Notes: generated by a model not told the origin, from the sequence alone. DNA of 35,205 nt from Streptomyces viridosporus (GCF_002078235.1 NZ_MSGP01000166.1:1-35205); one strand, 5' to 3'. Shown: positions 15,806-24,346, counted from the stretch's first letter. Numbers and translations are program-made.

Positions 15806-15811
15806 TATGCT
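15806..15811 (+). promoter_or_regulatory. Candidate -10 for a leaderless HIT-family mRNA
   Basis: TATGCT ends six bases before the ATG at 15818. A TTGCCC at 15781-15786 is a possible -35, but the 19-base spacer is long. No ribosome binding site precedes the ATG, so leaderless transcription is likely. Confidence 0.5.
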
Positions 15812-15817
15812 GCACGC

Positions 15818-16363
15818 ATGACGAGTGAGCCGGAACAGCAGCGGGGAGTGGGCACGCAGGACGCGTTCCAGCGTCTGTGGACGCCCCATCGGATGGCCTA
15901 CATCCAGGGCGAGAACAAGCCGACCGGCCCCGGGGCCGACGACGGCTGTCCCTTCTGCGCGATCCCGGCCAAGTCCGACGAGGACGGATTGGTCGTCCGG
16001 CGCGGCGAGCACGTGTACGCGGTACTCAACCTCTACCCGTACACCGGCGGCCACCTGATGACGGTGCCCTACCGCCACGTCGCCGACTACACGGACCTCA
16101 CGGTGGAGGAGACGGCCGAGCTGGCCGAGTTCACCAAGCAGGCGATGACCGCCCTGCGCACCGCCTCCGGCGCGCACGGGTTCAACATCGGCATGAACCA
16201 GGGCACGGTCGCGGGCGCCGGCATCGCCGCCCACCTGCACCAGCACGTCGTCCCGCGCTGGGGCGGCGACACGAACTTCATGCCGGTGGTCGGCCACACG
16301 AAGGTGCTGCCGCAGCTGCTGGCCGACACCCGCAAGATGCTGGCGGAGGCCTGGCCCTCCTGA
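15818..16363 (+). CDS. HIT-family Ap4A phosphorylase/hydrolase
   Basis: A 181-residue histidine-triad protein. The signature HLHQHVVPRW places His139, His141 and His143, the middle one acting as the nucleophile on a nucleoside alpha-phosphate. Cys44 and Cys47 in GCPFC are the likely zinc pair common in this subgroup. In mycobacteria the gene at the same place (between thrS and pgsA) encodes diadenosine tetraphosphate phosphorylase, so a role in clearing Ap4A and related stress dinucleotides is likely. Ap4A is itself a by-product of aminoacyl-tRNA synthetases, a neat fit with thrS next door. Here, unlike mycobacteria, two minus-strand genes separate it from pgsA. It lies convergent with the next gene, across a shared hairpin. 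Confidence 0.9.
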   Translation: MTSEPEQQRGVGTQDAFQRLWTPHRMAYIQGENKPTGPGADDGCPFCAIPAKSDEDGLVVRRGEHVYAVLNLYPYTGGHLMTVPYRHVADYTDLTVEETAELAEFTKQAMTALRTASGAHGFNIGMNQGTVAGAGIAAHLHQHVVPRWGGDTNFMPVVGHTKVLPQLLADTRKMLAEAWPS

Positions 16364-16370
16364 ACGGGGC

Positions 16371-16394
16371 GGGGTGCCCCGGCCGGGGCACCCC
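16371..16394. terminator. Bidirectional terminator between convergent genes
   Basis: A perfect 24-base palindrome (10-bp stem with a GGCC loop when folded) exactly fills the 32-base gap between the HIT gene stop at 16363 and the minus-strand gene ending at 16396. Confidence 0.85.
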
Positions 16395-16395
16395 C

Positions 16396-18051
16396 TCACG
16401 CGTCGTACACGTCGGCCTTCTTGGGCGCCGCCTCCTGCACCGCGACGCTGAGGGACGACGACCTCGCACCGAACTTCTCGGTGTCCACGCCGTTCTCCCG
16501 CAGCACCTTGATCGCCGCCGCGTGCACCACCCGCAGCACCGGTGTCGCCGCGCGCAGCGCGTCGTCGGCCATGAAGCGGTGCCGCCACGGCTTGTCGGCC
16601 CAGGCGTGCCGCAGACCGAACGGCTCCGGCAGGGTCAGCTTGCCGCCCAGCCAGTACAGCAGGGGCGGGTACCAGGTCAGCGGCGCGCGGGCCGCCAGGC
16701 GCACCACCTCGTCCGTGTCGACCAGGGGGAGCTTCACCGTCCGGGTCTCCCAGAACCTGACCGACTTCTGGACCGACTTCTCCTTGGCCGCCGGCTTGGT
16801 GGTGAACAGGGAGTGCACCGGTCCCAGCGCGTGTCCGGTCACCTCGATGCGCAGCGTCTCGTGCAGCACGGTCACCGTGATCAGCATGGTGAGGACCAGC
16901 TGGCCGTCCCACAGCGTCCACTGGACGCCCAGGTAGTGCCGGTCGCCCGCGCCGAACTGCTGCTTGTTGCAGATGTCCTGGACGGCGTGCGACTTGACCT
17001 GGTACGCCTCGACGTCCGTGCCCTCGGGCCGGGAGACCGCCGTGGCGTTCTCCCCGATGGGCGTGACGATCCAGTGCCGTATCGACGGCTTGGGGAAGCC
17101 CCCGGTGTGCAGGGGACCGCGCTCCAGCATCCGCAGCCGGTCGTGGATGGCCTTGATGACGTCCCAGCTGCGGAACGGGTGGATCTCCCGGTCCGGGTCG
17201 ACCGGCACCAGGTCCTCGGCGAGCTGCCAGCTGCCCCAGCGCGTGCCCATGCCGAGGATGCCCTTGGGGCCCGCGTAGAACACGGAGTTGGACTGCTGCT
17301 CGGCGCTGAGCCGGGCCAGGGACTGGCGCAGTTGCTCGGCCGCCGTCTCGCCGGGGCTGCTCGGCACCGTCTCGGGCACCTTGGCGCCGACGCTGCTGCC
17401 GGAGAGCAGGCCGTCCCAGCGCTCCCGCAGGTCCCTCGCCGTGCGTTCGCAGATCCGCTTGGCCCAGAACCAGCCCACCACCGGGGCGATCACCGCCGCG
17501 CGCGCGTACCAGCCCCAGAACCCGTCGAACGGCATGCGGATCAGGAACAGCACCGCGAGGGCGCCCACCGCGACGAGCAGTGTCGTGGCGAGCGCGCCGG
17601 CCCGTTTGTCCTCGCGCTTGGCGACGGTGGTGCGGATCTGGAAGACCAGCAGCCACACGAGGAGACCGGGCAGGAACAGCAGGCCGCACAGGACCATGAC
17701 GGCGCTCAGCCAGTTGTCCCGCTCCCGGCGGATGTGGTGGGCCGCGAGGGCGTGTTCCACCACCACCTGCGGCTGGGCTCCGAAGGACTGGATGAGCGGC
17801 GCGCGCCCGGCCCCCAGCATCCGGTCGATGATCGCCCGGGAGAACGCCTCGCCCAGATTCGGCCGGAACAGCTTCAGCCGGGGCTTGGAGACGGCCGACT
17901 GGTGCCATTCGCTGTTGGCCTTGAGTATCTCCTCGGCCTCGTTGTCCCGGTAGGCCGCCGAGGCCAGCGCGAACGTCGGCGTCTGTCCCTCGTCGCCCGT
18001 GCGCGGCACCTGCGGACCGAAGAAGTCCGCGTAACCGCTCTCAACGGTCAT
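16396..18051 (-). CDS. Unknown 551-residue membrane protein
   Basis: A protein I cannot assign. The N-terminal 110 residues are polar. Three hydrophobic helices follow at about 115-139, 152-172 and 178-197. The remaining 350 residues look soluble and mixed alpha/beta, with SVFYAGPKGILGMG, a Trp-rich FRSWDVIKAIHDRL region, and a beta-rich segment HYLGVQWTLWDGQLVLTMLITVTV. This suggests a membrane anchor with a large cytoplasmic domain. The start at 18051 is favoured because the upstream 20 residues lack a binding site, whereas GGGGGCGGGA lies just before this ATG. It sits on the opposite strand to the conserved thrS-pgsA block. A small inverted repeat ACCTG-N5-CAGGT at 18112-18126 precedes it and could be an operator. 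Codon bias matches its neighbours. Confidence 0.8.
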   Translation of the reverse strand: MTVESGYADFFGPQVPRTGDEGQTPTFALASAAYRDNEAEEILKANSEWHQSAVSKPRLKLFRPNLGEAFSRAIIDRMLGAGRAPLIQSFGAQPQVVVEHALAAHHIRRERDNWLSAVMVLCGLLFLPGLLVWLLVFQIRTTVAKREDKRAGALATTLLVAVGALAVLFLIRMPFDGFWGWYARAAVIAPVVGWFWAKRICERTARDLRERWDGLLSGSSVGAKVPETVPSSPGETAAEQLRQSLARLSAEQQSNSVFYAGPKGILGMGTRWGSWQLAEDLVPVDPDREIHPFRSWDVIKAIHDRLRMLERGPLHTGGFPKPSIRHWIVTPIGENATAVSRPEGTDVEAYQVKSHAVQDICNKQQFGAGDRHYLGVQWTLWDGQLVLTMLITVTVLHETLRIEVTGHALGPVHSLFTTKPAAKEKSVQKSVRFWETRTVKLPLVDTDEVVRLAARAPLTWYPPLLYWLGGKLTLPEPFGLRHAWADKPWRHRFMADDALRAATPVLRVVHAAAIKVLRENGVDTEKFGARSSSLSVAVQEAAPKKADVYDA

Positions 18052-18235
18052 TCCCGCCCCCGATCGCCACCACTGTCGTCTTGCGACCTTCCCGACTTCC
18101 TTGCCGCGCACACCTGTTGATCAGGTATTCAGCGTATCCGCAGCCACCGGCGTTTGTCGGCGGACGGCCCGAACCGCCCGCCCGCACCGAGGCGGGGCAC
18201 GGCGTGGCGGAGCCGTCCGGCGAAGGACGGGCGTA

Positions 18236-18273
18236 CGCCGGGCGCCCGTGGGACCGGTCACGGGCGCCCGGCG
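18236..18273 (-). terminator. Terminator of the EF-G-like gene
   Basis: Arms 18236-18250 and 18259-18273 pair perfectly over 15 bases with an eight-base loop. It begins four bases after the minus-strand stop at 18278. Confidence 0.85.
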
Positions 18274-18277
18274 CCGA

Positions 18278-20476
18278 CTACGAGGCGGCGCGCGCCTCTT
18301 CGCGGACCCGTTCGGCGACCTGCGGCGGCATCGGTTCGTGCCGCGCGTACCGGCGGCTGAAGCGGGCGGTGCCGTGCGAGAGGGAGCGCAGGTCGACGGA
18401 GTACCGGCCGATCTCGATCTCCGGTACCTCGGCCCTGATCAGCGTGCGTCCGGCGGCCGACTGCTCGGTGCCGAGCACCCGGCCGCGCCGGCCGGACAGA
18501 TCGCTCATCACCGTGCCGACGTAGTCGTCGCCGACCAGGACGCTCACCTCGGCCACCGGCTCCAGCAGATGGATCTTCGCGTCCGAGGCCGCCTCCCGCA
18601 GCGCCAGCGCGCCCGCCGTCTGGAACGCGGCGTCGGAGGAGTCCACCGAGTGCGCCTTGCCGTCCAGCAGCGTCACCCGCACGTCGATCAGCGGATGCCC
18701 GGCGGCGACCCCCTTGGCGGCCTGGGCCCGCACGCCCTTCTCGACCGACGGGATGAACTGCCGCGGCACGGCCCCGCCGACCACCTTGTCCACGAACTCG
18801 ATGCCCGAGCCGCCCGGCAGCGGCTCCACCTCGATCTCGCAGATGGCGAACTGCCCGTGCCCGCCGGACTGTTTGACGTGCCGGCCGCGCCCGGCGGCCT
18901 TGCTCCCGAACGTCTCCCGGAGCGCGACCCGGTGCGGCACGACGTCGACCTGGACGCCGTAGCGGCTGCGCAGCCGCTCCAGGGCCACGTCCGCGTGCGC
19001 CTCGCCCAGGCACCACAGGACCACCTGGTGCGTGTCCTGGTTCTGCTCCAGCCGCATCGTCGGGTCCTCGGCCACCAGCCGGGCCAGCCCCTGCGACAGC
19101 TTGTCCTCGTCGGGTTTGCTGTGCGCCCGGATGGCCAGCGGCAGCAGCGGGTCGGGCATCTCCCACGGCTCCATGAGCAGCGGGTCGTCCTTGGCGGACA
19201 GGGTGTCCCCGGTCTCCGCGCGGCTCAGTTTCGCCACACACGCGAGATCACCCGCGATGACGTGCGACACCGGCCGCTGCTGCTTGCCGAACGGCGTGGT
19301 CAGGGCGCCGATCCGCTCGTCGACGTCGTGGTCCTCGTGGCCCCGGTCGGCCAGTCCGTGCCCGGAGACGTGGACCGTCTGGTCGGCGCGCAGGGTGCCG
19401 GAGAAGACCCGGATCAGCGAGATCCGGCCGACGTAGGGGTCGGACGAGGTCTTCACGACCTCCGCGACCAGCGGGGCGTCGGGGTCGCACGGCTTCAGCT
19501 CGCGCGGTCGGCCGTCCACGGTGGTCACGCGCGGGGTGCCGTGCTCCAACGGGGTCGGGAAACCTCTCGTGATCAGCTCCAGGAGCTCGACCGTGCCGAG
19601 CCCCTGGCGGGCGCCCTCGGCCGCGGGGGCGGCGGCCAGGACGGGGAAGAACACCCCGCGCGCGACCGCCCGCTCCAGGTCCTCGATCAGCGTCTTGACG
19701 TCGACCTGCTCACCGCCGAGGTAGCGGTCCATGAGGGTCTCGTCCTCGCTCTCGGCGATGATCCCCTCGATGAGACGGCCGCGGGCCTCCTCCAGCAGCG
19801 GTGACTGCTCCTCGCCGGGCTCGGACTCCTTGCGCTCGCCGGTGGAGTAGTCGAACAGCTTCTGCGTCAGCAGTCCGATCAGTCCCGTCACGGGCGCGTG
19901 CCCGTCGGGTCCCTCCGGGCCGCGCAGCGGCAGGTACAGCGGCAGCACGGCGTCGGGGTCGTCCCCGCCGAAGGCCTCCGCGCAGATCCGGGTCATCTCC
20001 TCGAAGTCCGCGCGGGCCGCCTCGAGGTGCGTGACGACGATGGCGCGCGGCATGCCGACCGCCGCGCACTCGTCCCACACCATCCGGGTCGAGCCGTCCA
20101 CGCCGTCCGAGGCCGAGACGACGAAGAGGGCCGCGTCCGCCGCCCGCAGACCGGCCCTGAGCTCCCCGACGAAATCGGCGTACCCGGGGGTGTCCAGCAG
20201 GTTGACCTTGATGCCGTCCCATTCGACCGGCACCAGCGAGAGCTGTACGGAGCGCTGCTGCCGGTGCTCGATCTCGTCGTAGTCGGAGAGGGTGCCGCCG
20301 TCCTCCACGCGGCCGGCCCGGTTCACCGCTCCCGCGGTCAGCGCGAGAGCCTCCACCAGAGTCGTCTTGCCCGATCCGGAGTGGCCGACCAGCACCACAT
20401 TCCGTACGGACGTGGGGTGGCCGGCCGCCTGTGCCCTGCCGGCGGCCCCGGGGTGCGTGTGCGCCTTGTCGCCCAT
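18278..20476 (-). CDS. Elongation factor G-like GTPase (EF-G2 type) with altered G motifs
   Basis: A 732-residue translational-GTPase-like protein with the EF-G five-domain plan. The P-loop GHSGSGKTT is at 31-39, intact. The G3 region reads DTPGYADF (95-102), so the catalytic His of EF-G is Tyr. The switch-I RGIT sequence is replaced by RSVQ (about 75-78). The G4 NKxD is replaced by THLE (149-152), although the flanking residues (ARADFEE) still align with EF-G. Domains II to V continue to the C-terminus. Such EF-G2 proteins exist across actinobacteria; the mycobacterial paralogue is reported to lack ribosome-dependent GTPase activity. It is therefore probably not the translocase. Start 20476 has GGGAGG upstream. 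Transcription is divergent from pgsA. Confidence 0.92.
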   Translation of the reverse strand: MGDKAHTHPGAAGRAQAAGHPTSVRNVVLVGHSGSGKTTLVEALALTAGAVNRAGRVEDGGTLSDYDEIEHRQQRSVQLSLVPVEWDGIKVNLLDTPGYADFVGELRAGLRAADAALFVVSASDGVDGSTRMVWDECAAVGMPRAIVVTHLEAARADFEEMTRICAEAFGGDDPDAVLPLYLPLRGPEGPDGHAPVTGLIGLLTQKLFDYSTGERKESEPGEEQSPLLEEARGRLIEGIIAESEDETLMDRYLGGEQVDVKTLIEDLERAVARGVFFPVLAAAPAAEGARQGLGTVELLELITRGFPTPLEHGTPRVTTVDGRPRELKPCDPDAPLVAEVVKTSSDPYVGRISLIRVFSGTLRADQTVHVSGHGLADRGHEDHDVDERIGALTTPFGKQQRPVSHVIAGDLACVAKLSRAETGDTLSAKDDPLLMEPWEMPDPLLPLAIRAHSKPDEDKLSQGLARLVAEDPTMRLEQNQDTHQVVLWCLGEAHADVALERLRSRYGVQVDVVPHRVALRETFGSKAAGRGRHVKQSGGHGQFAICEIEVEPLPGGSGIEFVDKVVGGAVPRQFIPSVEKGVRAQAAKGVAAGHPLIDVRVTLLDGKAHSVDSSDAAFQTAGALALREAASDAKIHLLEPVAEVSVLVGDDYVGTVMSDLSGRRGRVLGTEQSAAGRTLIRAEVPEIEIGRYSVDLRSLSHGTARFSRRYARHEPMPPQVAERVREEARAAS

Positions 20477-20615
20477 GATCCTGCCTCCCGTGCACGGTGA
20501 GGTCGTTGTGGGCGCGGACCCGCGGAATCCGCGTGCGGTGCGGCTCCGGCGACGCCCGCGGTCCTTCGAGCTTTCCACTCCCGTCACGGTGCGTCCATAC
20601 GAAGGACGTCATCCC

Positions 20616-20648
20616 GTGGTCCGCCCGGTGCACGGCCGGGCGGACCAC
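20616..20648. repeat. 13-bp inverted repeat between divergent genes
   Basis: Arms 20616-20628 and 20636-20648 are perfectly complementary with a seven-base spacer. The element lies within the 297-base gap between the divergent EF-G-like gene and pgsA, so it could be an operator or a transcript-level hairpin. A possible pgsA -10, TACGAT, is at 20712-20717. Confidence 0.6.
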
Positions 20649-20773
20649 CGTCCCCACGGGCCCCGGCGCGGGCGCTCGGGTGCCCCGCCACCGCCCGGGC
20701 GTGCGCGTGGCTACGATTGGGCCCGCCGGTGGCCAGCAGGGGCCGCGCGGCCACACCGACCGTCGGGAAAGCC

Positions 20774-21445
20774 ATGCTGAACAAGTACGCGCGTGCGTTC
20801 TTCACGCGTGTCCTCACACCGTTCGCCGCGTTTCTCATCCGGCGGGGGGTCAGCCCCGACACGGTCACGCTCATCGGCACCGCGGGTGTGGTCGCGGGCG
20901 CGCTGGTCTTCTACCCCAGGGGCGAGTTCTTCTGGGGCACGGTCGTGATCACGCTGTTCGTCTTCTCCGACCTCGTCGACGGCAACATGGCCCGTCAGCT
21001 GGGCCGCTCCAGCCGCTGGGGCGCCTTCCTGGACTCCACCCTCGACCGGGTCGCCGACGGCGCGATCTTCGGCGGCTTCGCCCTGTGGTACGCGGGCGGC
21101 GGCGACGACAACGTCCTGTGCGCCGTCTCGATCTTCTGCCTGGCCAGCGGACAGGTGGTGTCGTACACCAAGGCGCGCGGCGAGTCGATCGGCCTGCCGG
21201 TCGCCGTCAACGGGCTCGTCGAGCGGGCCGAGCGGCTGGTGATCTCGCTGGTCGCGGCCGGCCTCGCGGGCCTGCACGCGTTCGGCGTGCCCGGCATCCG
21301 GTACCTGCTGCCCGTCGCCCTGTGGATCGTCGCGGTCGGCAGCCTCGTCACGCTGATCCAGCGGGTCGTCACCGTGCGCCGGGAGTCCGCCGAGGCCGAG
21401 GCCGGGACCCAGCGGCCGGCCCGGGGGAGCGAGGCCGCGACATGA
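20774..21445 (+). CDS. pgsA: Phosphatidylinositol phosphate synthase (CDP-alcohol phosphatidyltransferase)
   Basis: A 223-residue membrane enzyme with about six helices. The CDP-alcohol phosphatidyltransferase signature is complete: Asp66, Asp69, Gly70, Ala73, Arg74, Gly83, Asp87 and Asp91, the acidic residues binding metal and CDP-diacylglycerol. In actinobacteria this gene, followed by an acyltransferase and pimA, makes phosphatidylinositol phosphate from CDP-diacylglycerol and inositol phosphate, the first step toward phosphatidylinositol and its mannosides. The name follows mycobacterial pgsA1. ATG 20774 is preceded by GGGAAAG. The frame extends upstream to a TTG at 20717, but that lacks a binding site and overlaps the putative -10. 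Its stop overlaps the next start (ATGA), so it heads a coupled three-gene operon. Confidence 0.92.
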   Translation: MLNKYARAFFTRVLTPFAAFLIRRGVSPDTVTLIGTAGVVAGALVFYPRGEFFWGTVVITLFVFSDLVDGNMARQLGRSSRWGAFLDSTLDRVADGAIFGGFALWYAGGGDDNVLCAVSIFCLASGQVVSYTKARGESIGLPVAVNGLVERAERLVISLVAAGLAGLHAFGVPGIRYLLPVALWIVAVGSLVTLIQRVVTVRRESAEAEAGTQRPARGSEAAT

Positions 21446-22371
21446 GCGCCCGGGAACGGTTGACCGACGCCCTGTACGGCGCCGGCTGGAGCACGGTGAA
21501 GAAGCTGCCGGAGCCGGTCGCCGTCCGCCTCGGCCGGACCATCGCCGACCTCGCCTGGAAGCAGCGCGGCACGGGCGTGCGGCGGCTGGAGGCCAATTAC
21601 GCGCGCGTGGTGCCCGGCGCGAGCCCCGAGCGGCTCGCCGAACTCTCGCGCGCGGGCATGCGGTCGTACCTGCGCTACTGGATGGAGTCCTTCCGGCTGC
21701 CCGCCTGGAGCGCCGAGCGCATCAGGACCGGTCTCGACGTCAAGGAACTCCACCACCTGACCGACGGCATGGCGGCCGGCAAGGGCGTCGTCCTGGCGCT
21801 GCCGCACCTCGCCAACTGGGACCTCGCCGGCGCCTGGGTCACCACCGCGCTGGGCATCCCCTTCACCACCGTCGCCGAGCGACTGAAGCCGGAGACGCTC
21901 TACGACCGGTTCGTCGCCTACCGCGAGGGCCTCGGCATGGAGGTGCTCCCGCACAGCGGCGGTACCGCCTTCGGCACGCTGGCCCGGCGGCTGCGCGACG
22001 GCGGACTGGTCTGCCTGGTCGCCGACCGGGACCTGTCCGCCTCCGGCGTCGAGGTCGACTTCTTCGGCGAGACCGCCCGGATGCCGGCCGGCCCCGCCCT
22101 GCTCGCCCAGCACACCGGCGCACGGCTGCTGCCGGCGACGCTCTGGTACGACGACTCGCCCGTGATGCGGGGCCGGGTCCATCCGCCGGTGGAGGTCCCC
22201 GCGTCGGGTACGCGCGCCGAGCGGACGTCCGTCATGACACAGGCGCTGGCCGACGCCTTCGCCACCGGGATCGCCGAGCATCCGGAGGACTGGCACATGC
22301 TGCAGCGCTTGTGGCTCAAGGACCTCGATCCCGCGCGGGACCCCGAGAAGGACCGGAAGGGAACCTCGTGA
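21442..22371 (+). CDS. Phosphatidylinositol mannoside acyltransferase (PatA/HtrB-like)
   Basis: A 309-residue member of the LpxL/HtrB acyltransferase family. The catalytic HxxxxD motif is His122-Asp127 in LPHLANWDLAG. Further conserved blocks are visible at LVCLVADRDLSASGVEVDFFG and MPAGPALLAQHTGA. Placed between pgsA and pimA exactly as in mycobacteria, it very likely transfers a fatty acyl chain to the mannose of phosphatidylinositol mannosides at the cytoplasmic face of the membrane. Lipid A is absent from Gram-positive bacteria, so a lipid A annotation would be misleading. Its ATG overlaps the pgsA stop (ATGA), and its own stop overlaps the GTG of pimA, giving tight translational coupling on both sides. 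Confidence 0.9.
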   Translation: MSARERLTDALYGAGWSTVKKLPEPVAVRLGRTIADLAWKQRGTGVRRLEANYARVVPGASPERLAELSRAGMRSYLRYWMESFRLPAWSAERIRTGLDVKELHHLTDGMAAGKGVVLALPHLANWDLAGAWVTTALGIPFTTVAERLKPETLYDRFVAYREGLGMEVLPHSGGTAFGTLARRLRDGGLVCLVADRDLSASGVEVDFFGETARMPAGPALLAQHTGARLLPATLWYDDSPVMRGRVHPPVEVPASGTRAERTSVMTQALADAFATGIAEHPEDWHMLQRLWLKDLDPARDPEKDRKGTS

Positions 22372-23531
22372 GGATCGGCATCGTCTGCCCGTACTCCTGG
22401 GACGTGCCGGGGGGCGTCCAGTTCCACATCCGCGACCTGGCCGAGTACTTCCTCCGCCTCGGACACGAGGTGTCCGTCCTCGCCCCGGCCGACGACGACA
22501 CCCCGCTGCCGCCGTACGTCGTCTCGGCGGGCCGCGCGGTGCCGGTGCCGTACAACGGGTCGGTGGCCCGGCTCAACTTCGGCTTCCTGTCGGCCGCGCG
22601 GGTGCGGCGCTGGCTGCACGAGGGCGCGTTCGACGTCATCCACATCCACGAACCGACGTCGCCCTCGCTCGGCCTGCTGACCTGCTGGGCGGCCGAGGGC
22701 CCGATCGTCGCCACCTTCCACACGTCCAACCCGCGCTCCCGGGCCATGATCGCCGCGTACGCGATCCTGCAGGCCGCCCTGGAGAAGATCAGCGCCCGGA
22801 TCGCGGTGAGCGAGTACGCCCGCCGGACCCTCGTCGAGCACCTGGGCGGGGACGCGGTGGTGATCCCGAACGGCGTCGACGTCGACTTCTTCGCCGGGGC
22901 CGAGCCCCGTCCGGAGTGGCAGGGCGACACCATCGGCTTCATAGGCCGCATCGACGAGCCCCGCAAGGGCCTGCCGGTGCTGATGAAGGCCCTGCCGAAG
23001 ATCCTCGCCGCCCGCCCGGGGGCCCGGCTGCTGGTCGCGGGCCGCGGCGACGAGGAGGAGGCGGTCGAGTCGCTGCCGCGGGAGCTGCGCCCGCGCGTCG
23101 AGTTCCTCGGCATGATCAGCGACGAGGACAAGGCCCGCTTCCTGCGCAGCGTCGACCTGTACGTGGCGCCCAACACCGGCGGCGAGAGCTTCGGCATCAT
23201 CCTGGTCGAGGCCATGTCCGCGGGGGCTCCGGTGCTCGCCTCCGACCTGGACGCCTTCGCGCAGGTCCTCGACCAGGGGGCGGCCGGCGAGCTGTTCCCC
23301 AACGAGGACGCGGACGCGCTCGCCGAGACCGCCGTACGCCTCCTGGAGGACCCCGAGCGCCGCGCGAAGCTGCGCGAACGCGGCAGCGCCCACGTCCGCC
23401 GCTTCGACTGGTCCACCGTCGGCGCGGACATCCTGTCGGTCTACGAGACGGTGACGGCCGGGGCGGCGGCGGTGGCGGCCGACGACCGCACGACGGGGCT
23501 GCGGGCCCGCCTGGGGCTGGCGCGGGACTGA
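22368..23531 (+). CDS. pimA: Phosphatidylinositol alpha-mannosyltransferase
   Basis: A 387-residue GT4-family glycosyltransferase (GT-B fold). The N-terminal Rossmann half begins RIGIVCPYSWDVPGGVQFHIRD, with the Gly-rich acceptor loop, and contains IHIHEPTSPS. The C-terminal half holds the GDP-mannose site, including FIGRIDEPRKGL and GESFGIILVEAMSAG with the paired glutamates of the EX7E motif. The enzyme should place the first mannose on phosphatidylinositol at the inner membrane face. GTG 22368 overlaps the upstream TGA and has GGAAGGG seven bases before it. A GC-rich hairpin follows the gene. Context with pgsA and the acyltransferase makes the assignment strong. The last 30 residues are Ala-rich and probably disordered. 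Confidence 0.93.
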   Translation: MRIGIVCPYSWDVPGGVQFHIRDLAEYFLRLGHEVSVLAPADDDTPLPPYVVSAGRAVPVPYNGSVARLNFGFLSAARVRRWLHEGAFDVIHIHEPTSPSLGLLTCWAAEGPIVATFHTSNPRSRAMIAAYAILQAALEKISARIAVSEYARRTLVEHLGGDAVVIPNGVDVDFFAGAEPRPEWQGDTIGFIGRIDEPRKGLPVLMKALPKILAARPGARLLVAGRGDEEEAVESLPRELRPRVEFLGMISDEDKARFLRSVDLYVAPNTGGESFGIILVEAMSAGAPVLASDLDAFAQVLDQGAAGELFPNEDADALAETAVRLLEDPERRAKLRERGSAHVRRFDWSTVGADILSVYETVTAGAAAVAADDRTTGLRARLGLARD

Positions 23532-23609
23532 CGGCGAGGAGCCGGCGAAGGCCGGCGCACACGGCCCGTCCGGCGTCCGGGGGCGAGGCCGTCCGGACCG
23601 GAGCGGGGG

Positions 23610-23633
23610 CCCGGGGGACGGCGGCCCCCCGGG
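23610..23633 (+). terminator. Candidate terminator downstream of pimA
   Basis: Arms 23610-23617 and 23626-23633 pair over eight G/C bases with an eight-base loop, in the 198-base gap after pimA. A smaller GCCGGC hairpin lies at 23541-23556. Neither has a U-tract. Confidence 0.5.
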
Positions 23634-23715
23634 GACGGCACCTGCGGCCGGCGGCGCTCCACGGGCGCCGTCGCCCGCTCCCGGGCACCCGGCGGAACCC
23701 GGTGGGGTGTCCCGG

Positions 23716-23721
23716 TAGCCT
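23716..23721 (+). promoter_or_regulatory. Candidate -10 for a leaderless mRNA
   Basis: TAGCCT ends eight bases before the GTG at 23730, so the message would start at or within a base or two of the initiation codon. No ribosome binding site precedes that GTG. Confidence 0.45.
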
Positions 23722-23729
23722 TGCCGCCC

Positions 23730-24272
23730 GTGACCGCAACCCTCATCTGGATCCTCGTCGCCCTCGTCGTGATCGGCCTCTACCTGAGCTGGACGGCGGG
23801 GCGGCTGGACCGGCTGCACGCCCGTATCGACGCCGCCCGGGCCGCGCTCGACGCGCAGTTGCTGCGCCGCGCCTCCGTCGCCCAGGAACTGGCCACCTCC
23901 GGGGTGCTCGACCCGGCCGCCTCGATCGTGCTCTACGAGGCCGCGCACGCCGCGCGGCAGGCGGTGGAGGAACAGCGCGAGGTCGCCGAGAGCGAGCTGA
24001 GCCAGGCGCTGCGCGCGGTCTTCGCCGAGGCGCAGCAGGTGGACGCGGTCAGGGAGGCGCCCGGGGGAGAGGAGGCGGCCCTGGAACTCGCCGAGGCGGT
24101 GCGCAGGGTGCCCATGGCCCGCCGCTTCCACAACGACGCCGTACGGGCCGCGCGGGCGCTGCGGCGGCACCGCAAGGTGCGCTGGTTCCGGCTGGCGGGA
24201 CACGCGCCGTTCCCGATGGCCTTCGAGATGGACGACGAGCCGCCGACGGCCCTGACGGAGCGGGTGGCGTAA
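23730..24272 (+). CDS. LemA-like single-span membrane protein
   Basis: A 180-residue protein with one N-terminal helix (about residues 3-22) and a mainly helical cytoplasmic part. The segment after the helix ([31 protein letters not shown]) follows the LemA-type pattern, in which a long helix carries an invariant-like LDxQLxRR. The rest is Ala/Glu-rich, as expected for a helical bundle, and ends with [27 protein letters not shown], also LemA-like in placement. LemA proteins have no settled molecular function. The relation is distant and judged by eye. The GTG at 23730 is chosen on the leaderless promoter and the frame's family-like start. In mycobacteria this position after pimA holds a different membrane protein, so it may be a lineage-specific neighbour. 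Confidence 0.7.
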   Translation: MTATLIWILVALVVIGLYLSWTAGRLDRLHARIDAARAALDAQLLRRASVAQELATSGVLDPAASIVLYEAAHAARQAVEEQREVAESELSQALRAVFAEAQQVDAVREAPGGEEAALELAEAVRRVPMARRFHNDAVRAARALRRHRKVRWFRLAGHAPFPMAFEMDDEPPTALTERVA

Positions 24273-24346
24273 CGGCCGGCCCCGGCCGTCCGCAGGGCCG
24301 TCGCCCACCGAAAAGGATCCACCGCCTTTCCATTGGCCCTTGCTGT

